Below the pieces are notes generated by a model. That model saw only the letters and a program-made list of their open reading frames with translations, did not search any database and was not told the DNA's origin. Shown in pieces: positions 46,323 to 53,349 of a stretch of 64,000 bases of DNA; the stretch's first letter is position 1, and each line of letters opens with the position of its first letter. Both the position numbers and the translations under genes were made by a program. The DNA comes from Variovorax paradoxus (lineage in GTDB: Bacteria > Pseudomonadota > Gammaproteobacteria > Burkholderiales > Burkholderiaceae_C): NCBI RefSeq assembly GCF_018614875.1, contig NZ_JAGGNW010000002.1, positions 372,001 to 436,000 on the forward strand, given 5' to 3'.

Positions 46323-47258
46323 GTGCCCGCCGTCGCGGCGCTGTGGATTGCGTTGGCCATCGACCGCTGGCTGGGTGAACCCGCCGCGCGCTGGCATCCC
46401 GTGGTGTGGATGGGGCGGTACCTCGGCTTTATCGGCTCCCGCATGGCGCCGCGGGCGGCCGATGCGAAGCCGCGCGATCTGCCGCTGTTGCTGGCCGGGG
46501 CGCTGGCCTGGGGCATGGGCGCGATGCTGGTGGGCATGCTGGCGCTGGCATTGGAAAAAAGCGCGACGCAATGGCTGCCCGGCTGGGCGATCGCACTGGT
46601 GCTGGCCCTTGCGCTGAAGCCGCTCTTCGCATGGCGCATGCTGCGCGCCGAAGTGCTTGCGGTCGAGGCCGCGCTGGCCGTGTCGCTGGAAGCGGGCCGC
46701 GCGCAGCTCGCCCGGCTGGTGAGCCGGGACGTCTGCGCGCTCAGTGAGCGCGAGGTGCGCGAAAGCGCGATCGAGTCGCTGGCCGAGAACCTCAACGATT
46801 CGCTCGTAGCGCCGCTGTTCTGGTTCGTGCTGCTGGGCCTGCCGGGTGCTGCGGTCTATCGCTTCGCCAACACGGCCGATGCGATGTGGGGCTACCGCGG
46901 CGAGCGCAATGGCCGCGACTGGAGCTGGTTCGGCAAATGGGCCGCGCGCGCCGACGACGTGCTTTCGTGGCTGCCGGCACGGCTCACTGTGCTGCTGCTC
47001 ACGCTCGCGGCATGGCGATGGCCGTTGGGCCTGACACGCGAGGCGCGCCGCACGCCATCGCCCAACAGCGGCTGGCCGATGGCGGCGATGGCGCTGCTGC
47101 TCGGTGTGCGGCTCGCCAAGCCCGGCGTCTATGCCTTGAATGCCGAAGGGCGGCCAGCCGAAGCGGCCGATACGCAGCAGGCCGCGCGATGGGGCGGCAG
47201 GGTGGTGCTGGCGCTGGCTGTCTGTGCGTCATTGGCAATCCTCGCGGCAACCAGATGA
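46323..47258 (+). CDS. cbiB: Adenosylcobinamide-phosphate synthase CbiB/CobD
   Basis: 311 residues with GTG start three bases after cobO. N-terminal ALAIDRWLGEPAARWHPVVWMGR matches the CbiB family (D-x-x-x-GxP-x-x-HPVxxxG). Four to five membrane segments, the catalytic-region motif RESAIESLAENLNDSLVAPLFWF, and RFANTADAMWGYRGER. It attaches aminopropanol phosphate (or aminopropanol) to cobyric acid in the inner membrane. Stop overlaps the cobC start. Confidence 0.94.
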   Translation: MPAVAALWIALAIDRWLGEPAARWHPVVWMGRYLGFIGSRMAPRAADAKPRDLPLLLAGALAWGMGAMLVGMLALALEKSATQWLPGWAIALVLALALKPLFAWRMLRAEVLAVEAALAVSLEAGRAQLARLVSRDVCALSEREVRESAIESLAENLNDSLVAPLFWFVLLGLPGAAVYRFANTADAMWGYRGERNGRDWSWFGKWAARADDVLSWLPARLTVLLLTLAAWRWPLGLTREARRTPSPNSGWPMAAMALLLGVRLAKPGVYALNAEGRPAEAADTQQAARWGGRVVLALAVCASLAILAATR

Positions 47259-48286
47259 GCATGACACCGGAACACACGACATCCGCCGGCCTGCTGCATG
47301 GCGGCCCCGACGAGGCCGGCATCGCCCGGCACGATTTCTCGACCAACGGCAACGCCACGGGCGCGTGCCCGGCGGTCCTTGCCGCGCTGCGCACAGCCGA
47401 CGCGGCCCACTATCCGGACCCGGGCTACACGGCGCTACGCGGCGCATTGGCGGCCTTTCACGGCGTGGCGGCCGACCGCATCGTGATCGCGGCCAGTGCG
47501 AGCGAATTCATTCACCGCATCAGCGCCGCCATTGCGCAGGGCGGTGGGCGGCAGGCATGGTTGCCGGCGCACAGCTATGGCGACTACGAGCGTGCGGCAT
47601 CGGCCTGGGGCTTGCAGGTGCTGCGGCCGCCGGAGCCGCACGGCGAGGCCGCGCTGCGCTGGTGCTGCGAACCTTCGAGCCCGCTGGGCCAGGCACAGTC
47701 CGACCTCGCGCTGCATGCAGCAGCAGGCGGCACCTGCGTGCTCGACCTGGCCTACGAACCGCTGCGCCTCGAAGGCGCGGCATCGCTCGACGCGGCGCGG
47801 CGCAATCGCGTCTGGCAGCTGTGGACGCCGAACAAGGCGATGGGCCTGACGGGCATCCGCGCCGCCTATGCCATTGCGCCCGACGACGATGCCGCCGCGC
47901 CGCTGAAGCAGCGCCTCGAACGGCTGGCCCCCTCGTGGCCGGTGGGTGCCCACGGCGTGGCGCTGCTCGAGACCTGGATCGGCGATGAGGCGCAAGCCTG
48001 GCTCGCTCGAAGCCTGTGCACCCTGCGCACATGGAAGGCGCAGCAGCGCGCCCTCTGCGAATCGCTGGGATGGCAGTGCCTGCCGAGCGACGCCAACTTC
48101 TTCTGCGCGCGCACCGACGCGCCTTACCCGCGTCTGGCCGCCGCACTGCGCGCCGAAGGCATCAAACTGCGCGACTGTGCATCATTCGGCCTGCCGGGCC
48201 ACGTGCGGCTCGGTGTGCTGCCGCCGCAGAGCCAGCAGGCGCTGAAAGAGGCCTGGACGCGCGCCGTGGCCTTGGCCGGCCATTGA
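47255..48286 (+). CDS. cobC: L-threonine-O-3-phosphate decarboxylase (CobC, PLP enzyme)
   Basis: 343 residues from the ATG at 47255 (ATGA with cbiB). Fold-type I aminotransferase-like: substrate-end region RHDFSTNGNATGACPAVLAAL, PLP-binding lysine Lys194 in LWTPNKAMGLTGIRAAY, and arginine-rich C-terminus. The enzyme makes (R)-1-amino-2-propanol phosphate, the linker used by CbiB. Named cobD in Salmonella, cobC in Pseudomonas. Last clear cobalamin gene; cobS, cobT and the CobC-type phosphatase are not in the window. Confidence 0.92.
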   Translation: MSMTPEHTTSAGLLHGGPDEAGIARHDFSTNGNATGACPAVLAALRTADAAHYPDPGYTALRGALAAFHGVAADRIVIAASASEFIHRISAAIAQGGGRQAWLPAHSYGDYERAASAWGLQVLRPPEPHGEAALRWCCEPSSPLGQAQSDLALHAAAGGTCVLDLAYEPLRLEGAASLDAARRNRVWQLWTPNKAMGLTGIRAAYAIAPDDDAAAPLKQRLERLAPSWPVGAHGVALLETWIGDEAQAWLARSLCTLRTWKAQQRALCESLGWQCLPSDANFFCARTDAPYPRLAAALRAEGIKLRDCASFGLPGHVRLGVLPPQSQQALKEAWTRAVALAGH

Positions 48287-48315
48287 AAGCCAAAACCTAC
48301 CCGCAGGACATCCGC

Positions 48316-48669
48316 ATGCTCCACGCCATCACCACGCTCTTCCTTTGCCAACTGGCCGGCGAACTGCTCGTGCAGTGGCTGGGCCTGCCGATTCCCGGTC
48401 CGCTGATCGGCATGCTGCTGCTGTTCATCGTGCTGCTCGTGCGCGGCAGTGTGCCCGAGGCGTTGAGCGAGACCTCGGGCCATCTGCTGCGCAACCTCAT
48501 GCTGCTGTTCATTCCCGCGGTGACCGGCGTCATGCTGCATTTCGAACGGGTAGGGCGCGAGTGGCTTCCGTTCCTCGCGGCCGGCATCGTGGGCGCGGCC
48601 TTCACCATGGCCGTGACCGCGCTCACCTTGCGCTGGATGATCCGCATCACCGGCAAGGATGCTGAATGA
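48316..48669 (+). CDS. CidA/LrgA-family holin-like membrane protein
   Basis: 117 residues with four hydrophobic helices. Motif QLPIPGPLIGMLLLF-like GLPIPGPLIGMLLLFI and the NLMLLFIPAVTGVM segment typify the CidA/LrgA family. In other bacteria such proteins modulate murein hydrolase export, cell death or pyruvate/glycolate transport with an LrgB-type partner. It starts 30 bases after cobC and overlaps the next gene by four bases, so it may be cotranscribed from the cobalamin operon. Confidence 0.9.
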   Translation: MLHAITTLFLCQLAGELLVQWLGLPIPGPLIGMLLLFIVLLVRGSVPEALSETSGHLLRNLMLLFIPAVTGVMLHFERVGREWLPFLAAGIVGAAFTMAVTALTLRWMIRITGKDAE

Positions 48670-49397
48670 CCGCGCCCGCGAAGCTGTCCGAGATCTGGGT
48701 TTTTCTTGCGCAGTCGCCGCTGCTGTGGCTGTCGCTCACGCTGCTGGCCTACCTGGGCGCGCTGTGGCTGCACCGGCGCAGCGGCGCCAACCCGGCGGTG
48801 AATCCGGTGCTGGTGTCGGTGATTGCCATCGTGAGCGTGCTGCTCGTCACGCGCACGCCTTACGACACCTATTTCGAAGGCGCCAAGTTCGTGCACTTCC
48901 TGATCGGGCCGGCCACCGTGGCGCTGGCCGTGCCGCTGTATGGCCAGCTCGGGCGGCTGCGGCGCCTGTGGCTGCCGATCGGCGTCGCGTTGCTGGTGGG
49001 CTCGGTGGCGGCCATCGTGTCGGCCATCGGCATTGCCTGGGCGCTGGGCGGATCGCACGAACTGCTGATGTCGCTCGCACCCAAGTCGGCCACCATGCCG
49101 ATCGCGATGGGCGTGGCCGAGAAGATCGGCGGCTTGCCGTCGCTGGCCGCGGTGGCCGCCGCCGTGGCGGGCATCTCCGGCGCCATCATGGCAACCGGCC
49201 TGCTGAACCTGCTGCGCATCGAGGAACCCGCGGTGCGCGGCTTCGCGGTGGGCATGGCGGCGCACGGCATCGGCACCGCGCGCGCCATCCAGGTGAACGA
49301 AACGGCGGGCGCATTCTCCGCGCTGGCCCTGGGGCTGAACGGCATCGCGACGGCGCTGCTGGTGCCGTTGCTGATCAGGCTGTCCGGCTACTTCTGA
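48666..49397 (+). CDS. LrgB/CidB-family membrane protein
   Basis: 243 residues, start overlapping the CidA-like stop (ATGA). About seven hydrophobic segments, with FLIGPATVALAVPLY, LAPKSATMPIAMGVAEKIGG and AAHGIGTARAIQVNETAGAFSALALGLNG, all hallmark LrgB motifs. It forms the transporter or modulator unit with the CidA/LrgA-like protein. Plant and bacterial homologues move glycolate, glycerate or pyruvate; which applies here is unknown. Confidence 0.92.
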   Translation: MTAPAKLSEIWVFLAQSPLLWLSLTLLAYLGALWLHRRSGANPAVNPVLVSVIAIVSVLLVTRTPYDTYFEGAKFVHFLIGPATVALAVPLYGQLGRLRRLWLPIGVALLVGSVAAIVSAIGIAWALGGSHELLMSLAPKSATMPIAMGVAEKIGGLPSLAAVAAAVAGISGAIMATGLLNLLRIEEPAVRGFAVGMAAHGIGTARAIQVNETAGAFSALALGLNGIATALLVPLLIRLSGYF

Positions 49398-49436
49398 CGC
49401 AGAATGGCGCTCCCCATTGGCGCTGGAGAGCAAGGC

Positions 49437-49913
49437 ATGTCCGAATACATCGCAGAAATCCTCTGGCAGCGAGGCGAGCAGGATTTCCTCGGCAACACCT
49501 ACAGCAGAAGGCATTCGCTGCGCTTCGATGGCGGCGCGGAAGTGCCGGGCTCCTCGTCGCCGCATGTGGTGCCGCTGCCGTTTTCCGATGCCGCGGCGGT
49601 CGATCCCGAAGAAGCCTTCGTCGCTTCGCTGTCGAGCTGCCACATGCTGTGGTTTCTCACCATGGCGGTGAAGCGCAAGTTCAACGTCGACCGCTACTTC
49701 GACGCGGCCAGCGGCGTCATGGAAAAGAACGCCGAAGGCAAGATGGCGATGACGGTGGTCACGCTCCGGCCGGAGGTCGCCTTCTCCGGCGCGAACCTGC
49801 CCACGCGCGAGCAGGTCGGACACATGCACCACCGGGCGCACGAAGAGTGCTTCATTGCCAACTCGGTGAAGACCGAGGTGCGTTGCGAGCCGGTGTTCGC
49901 TCCGGCCGCCTGA
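49437..49913 (+). CDS. OsmC/Ohr-family peroxiredoxin-like protein
   Basis: 158 residues from the ATG at 49437. The first conserved cysteine lies in LSSCHMLWFL and the second in HEECFIANSVKTEV, the two redox cysteines of OsmC-type organic hydroperoxide reductases. The fold is a small alpha/beta dimer in the cytoplasm. It detoxifies organic hydroperoxides using dihydrolipoyl or thioredoxin-type donors. Closer to the general OsmC group than to Ohr. Convergent with the LysR gene. Confidence 0.9.
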   Translation: MSEYIAEILWQRGEQDFLGNTYSRRHSLRFDGGAEVPGSSSPHVVPLPFSDAAAVDPEEAFVASLSSCHMLWFLTMAVKRKFNVDRYFDAASGVMEKNAEGKMAMTVVTLRPEVAFSGANLPTREQVGHMHHRAHEECFIANSVKTEVRCEPVFAPAA

Positions 49914-49929
49914 GCGGCGGCAGGCGCAT

Positions 49930-50844
49930 TCAGCGCCGCTGCAGCCGCGGGTTCTTCGCGAACAGCTCCGCCGCCCAGTCCACGAACGCCCGCACCTTGG
50001 CACTCAGGTGGCGGTTGGGCGGATAGACGACGTGGATCGGCAGCGGATCGCGGTGCCACTCGGGCAGCAGCTCGATCAGTTCGCCGGTTTCCAGCAGCGG
50101 CTCGGCCTGGAAGCTGATCACCTGCGAGATGCCGAAGCCGCCCAGCACGGCCGCCAGGTGGGCATTGCTCTCGTTGACCGACACGCGGTAGGGGCCGTTG
50201 AGCTCGATGGTTTCGTCGCCCTTCTTGAACTCGTGCGGGTAGATGCGTCGCGTGCTGCCCGAGAAGTAGCTCACCACGTGGTGGCGCTTCTCGATGTCGT
50301 TCGGATGCTGCGGATTGCCGTAGCGCTTGACGTAGGCGGGCGACGCCACGGTCACGAAGTGCAGCGTGCCGATGCGCCGGGCCACCAGCGACTGGTCGCT
50401 CAGTTCGCCGGCCCGGATCACGCAGTCGACGTTGTCGCTGATGAGGTCGACCGTGCGGTCGCTCACGCCCAGGTCGACCTGGATTTCAGGGTAGCGGTCG
50501 CAGAAGGTGGCCAGCGCGGGCAGGATGATCAGCCGCGCCACCGAGGTGCCGACGTCGATGCGCAGCCGCCCCGTGGGATTGGCCTGCGCATTGGTCATGC
50601 CGGCTTCGATGTCGTCGAAGTCGTTCAGCAGGCGCGCCGCGCGCTCGTAGTAGGCCGCGCCGTCCGGCGTGACGGTGACGCGCCGCGTGGTGCGGTTGAG
50701 CAGCTTCACCCGCAGGCGCGATTCCAGCGCCTGGATCTGCTTGGTGACCGTTCCCTTGGGCAGCGCGAGCGAGTCCGCGGCCCGGGTGAAGGTGCCTGCT
50801 TCCACCACGCGGACGAAGATCCGCATTGCCTGGATTTGATCCAT
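49930..50844 (-). CDS. LysR-family regulator divergent from the second RND operon
   Basis: 304 residues from the ATG at 50842-50844 (MDQIQAMRIFVRVVEAGT). HTH TFTRAADSLALPKGTVTKQIQ, then LLNRTTRRVTVTPDGAAYYERAA. C-terminal effector domain. CrgA-like branch. It faces the esterase-like gene and the RND pump; the gap holds ACAATCC-N12-GGATTGT (50904-50929), a perfect inverted repeat of LysR-box type. LysR activators of RND pumps are well known (MexT, BpeT), so control of the adjacent pump is plausible. Confidence 0.92.
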   Translation of the reverse strand: MDQIQAMRIFVRVVEAGTFTRAADSLALPKGTVTKQIQALESRLRVKLLNRTTRRVTVTPDGAAYYERAARLLNDFDDIEAGMTNAQANPTGRLRIDVGTSVARLIILPALATFCDRYPEIQVDLGVSDRTVDLISDNVDCVIRAGELSDQSLVARRIGTLHFVTVASPAYVKRYGNPQHPNDIEKRHHVVSYFSGSTRRIYPHEFKKGDETIELNGPYRVSVNESNAHLAAVLGGFGISQVISFQAEPLLETGELIELLPEWHRDPLPIHVVYPPNRHLSAKVRAFVDWAAELFAKNPRLQRR

Positions 50845-50903
50845 TGATGACTGTTCCTGGGAGCCCGGCCATGCCGAGGGGACGCGGATTCTCACACAAG
50901 GTG

Positions 50904-50929
50904 ACAATCCCCAGTGTTCTCCGGATTGT
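50904..50929. promoter_or_regulatory. LysR-box inverted repeat ACAATCC-N12-GGATTGT
   Basis: Perfect 7-base arms (50904-50910 and 50923-50929) with a 12-base spacer, 60 bases upstream of the LysR start. It is about 100 bases before the esterase-like gene, whose possible -10 box TATATT is at 50988-50993. Confidence 0.6.
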
Positions 50930-51026
50930 TAGCGGTTTGGAAACAGAGTAGGGGCGGCTTGCCTGTTCAATGCTGCACCGGCCGCCTTATATTTCGGCTA
51001 TCGCCCATCCTCCTGAGGTTGCTTCC

Positions 51027-51908
51027 ATGTCTCCCCGCCCATCTTCCCGGTCTGCCGAAGCCGCTGCTCTCGCCGCGGCGCAAGGTGTGGAAGCCGATCT
51101 CTCGATCGAGCTGCCCGGCCGCGAGCCCGTGGGCGCCCGGGTCTACGGGCTCCGCCCGCGGGGAGAAACCGTGCCGCTGGTGCTGCATTTCCATGGCGGC
51201 ACCTTCATCTGCGGCAACCTGGACAACGGGCGCAACGTGGCCCGGCTCTTGGCCGGTGCTGGCGCGGTGGTGGTGTCGGTGGCCTATCCGCTGGCACCCG
51301 AATCGCCGTTCCCCGAGCCCATCGAAGTAGGCTATGCCGCGCTCGAGTGGCTCTACAAGCAGCGCGTGAAGCTCGGCGGCAAGGGTGCCCAGGTGTACCT
51401 GGCCGGCGAAGAGGCCGGCGGCAACCTGGCTGCCGGGGTGGCGCTGATCGCCCGCGACCGGGCGCATCCGCCGCTGGCGGGCCAGATCCTGCTGTCGCCC
51501 ATGCTCGACCCCTGCGCGGGCACGGCGTCGCTGCGCAAGGCCACCAACGACGCCGCCGAATGCCGCTGGGCCACGGGCTGGGAGAAATACCTGAGCTGCC
51601 CTTCGAACGCGATGCACCCCTATGCGGTGCCGAGCGGATCGCTCCGGCTCTCGGCCCTGGCGCCCGCCCTGGTGCTGGTGGGGCAGGACGATGCCATGCG
51701 CGACGAGGCGCTGACTTTTGCCGGACGCCTGCGCGCGGCCGGCATCGACGTCACCAGCAGCGTGCTGCCCGGCGCCGCGAACTGGCCCAAGGCCCTGTAC
51801 GACCCCGAACCCTCGGGCTGCAAGGCGTGCGAGGCCAGCGTCCAGCAGCATTTCCGCGAGTTTTTCAGTGCCACCACGCCGCCTCCGGTAGCACCCAAGC
51901 CCAGCTAG
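51027..51908 (+). CDS. Esterase-fold (HSL-type alpha/beta hydrolase) with altered catalytic residues
   Basis: 293 residues from the ATG at 51027, TGAGG upstream. Hormone-sensitive-lipase family landmarks: oxyanion motif HFHGGTF near residue 55 and a C-terminal LVLVGQDDAMRDEA with the acid. At the nucleophile elbow the sequence is GEEAGG (127-132) in place of GDSAGG, so position 129 is Glu instead of Ser. At the usual catalytic His the sequence is PGAANWPK with Asn252. Both changes predict loss of esterase activity. It begins the run into the RND adaptor. A binding, scaffolding or regulatory role is inference. Confidence 0.85.
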   Translation: MSPRPSSRSAEAAALAAAQGVEADLSIELPGREPVGARVYGLRPRGETVPLVLHFHGGTFICGNLDNGRNVARLLAGAGAVVVSVAYPLAPESPFPEPIEVGYAALEWLYKQRVKLGGKGAQVYLAGEEAGGNLAAGVALIARDRAHPPLAGQILLSPMLDPCAGTASLRKATNDAAECRWATGWEKYLSCPSNAMHPYAVPSGSLRLSALAPALVLVGQDDAMRDEALTFAGRLRAAGIDVTSSVLPGAANWPKALYDPEPSGCKACEASVQQHFREFFSATTPPPVAPKPS

Positions 51909-52058
51909 GCGGGCCGGTCGCGACAGCACGGCTGACGACGCGACGCCGCCCCTGGGCCGACCGGCAATCCCGGTCATTTTCGAATTCCGCCTCCTGGCGC
52001 CACAAGCGCCGGGGTGGCCTGTTGCATCCCAAAAAGTCATCGAGAAGGACGAATCATC

Positions 52059-53309
52059 ATGTCGAACAACAAGCAAAAACTGTCTTCCGTCGCCCGCAAG
52101 GGCCTGTGGCCCGCAGTGACCGGGCTCACCGCACTGCTGGCGGTGGCCGCCGCGGTGCTGGGCATGCACAGCTTCAAGGCCGAGGCCACGGCACCCGCCG
52201 CGGCGCAGCAGGGCACGCCGGTGTCGGTGGCGGCCGTGGCTTCGAGCGAGATCAATGCCTGGGACGAGTTCTCGGGCCGGCTGGAGGCGGTGCAGCGCGT
52301 GGACGTGCGTTCCCGCGTGGCGGGCGCCGTGCAGTCGGTGCACTTCCGCGAAGGCGCGCTGGTGAAGCAGGGCGACCTGCTGATCACCATCGACCCCGCG
52401 CCGTACGCGGCCGAGGTGGAGCGTGCCGAAGCCCAGGTGGCGTCGGCACAGGCCCGTCAGTCGTTCAGCCGCAGCGAGCAGGAGCGCGCCAAGCGCCTGT
52501 GGGACGACAAGGCCATTGCCCAGCGTGAATACGACGAGCGTGTGAACGCCGGCAGCGAAGCCAATGCCAACCTGCGCGCCGCGCAAGCCCAACTGCAGAC
52601 GGCGCGCCTGAGCCTGGGCTACACCCAGGTGCGGGCGCCGGTGCCGGGCCGCATCGGCAAGGTCGAAGTGACGGTGGGCAACCTGGTGGCCGCTGGCCCC
52701 GGCGCGCCGGTGCTGACCACGCTGGTGTCGGTGAGCCCGATCTATGCGAGCTTCGATGCCGACGAGCAGGTGATCACGCGCGCCCTCAAGGACCTGCCGA
52801 GCGGCTCCAGCGCCCGCGGCCAGATCGAGAGCATTCCCGTGCAGATGGGCACCGCCGGCCTCGAGGGCACGCCCTTCACCGGCAAGCTGCAGCTGATCGA
52901 CAACCAGGTCGACGCCAGGAGCGGAACCGTGCGTGTGCGGGCCTCGTTCGACAACAAGGACGGCGCCCTCATTCCCGGCCAGTTCGCCCGCATCCGCATG
53001 GGCCAGGCCCGCAGCGACTCCGCGCTGCTGGTGAGCGAACGCGCCATCGGCACCGACCAGAACAAGAAGTTCGTGATGGTGGTGGGCGACGACAACAAGG
53101 CGGTCTACCGCGAAGTCACGCTCGGCGCATCGATCAACGGGCTGCGTGTCGTGAGCAAGGGCCTGAAGGCCGGCGATCGCGTGGTGGTCAACGGCCTGCA
53201 GCACATCCGCCCCGGCGCGCTGGTGGTGCCGCAGACAGTGACGATGGACGCCAAGGCGGACCCCAAGCAACAACAACCGGAACGCGTCGCGGAAGCCGCG
53301 AAGTCCTGA
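52059..53309 (+). CDS. RND efflux periplasmic adaptor (AcrA/MexE type)
   Basis: 416 residues from the ATG at 52059, with AGAAGGACG upstream. N-terminal membrane anchor or uncleaved signal (AVTGLTALLAVAAAVLGMHS). Lipoyl/barrel-sandwich halves flank a helical hairpin (SAQARQSFSRSEQERAKRLW). Then come a beta-barrel domain (GKLQLIDNQVDARSGTVRVRA) and the membrane-proximal domain. It couples the permease encoded next to the outer-membrane channel. Together with 53350-56634 and 56668-58152 it forms a complete tripartite system. Confidence 0.95.
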   Translation: MSNNKQKLSSVARKGLWPAVTGLTALLAVAAAVLGMHSFKAEATAPAAAQQGTPVSVAAVASSEINAWDEFSGRLEAVQRVDVRSRVAGAVQSVHFREGALVKQGDLLITIDPAPYAAEVERAEAQVASAQARQSFSRSEQERAKRLWDDKAIAQREYDERVNAGSEANANLRAAQAQLQTARLSLGYTQVRAPVPGRIGKVEVTVGNLVAAGPGAPVLTTLVSVSPIYASFDADEQVITRALKDLPSGSSARGQIESIPVQMGTAGLEGTPFTGKLQLIDNQVDARSGTVRVRASFDNKDGALIPGQFARIRMGQARSDSALLVSERAIGTDQNKKFVMVVGDDNKAVYREVTLGASINGLRVVSKGLKAGDRVVVNGLQHIRPGALVVPQTVTMDAKADPKQQQPERVAEAAKS

Positions 53310-53349
53310 ACTCGGAGGGGAGCGCACCAGCGCTCGCCGGAGAACCAAC

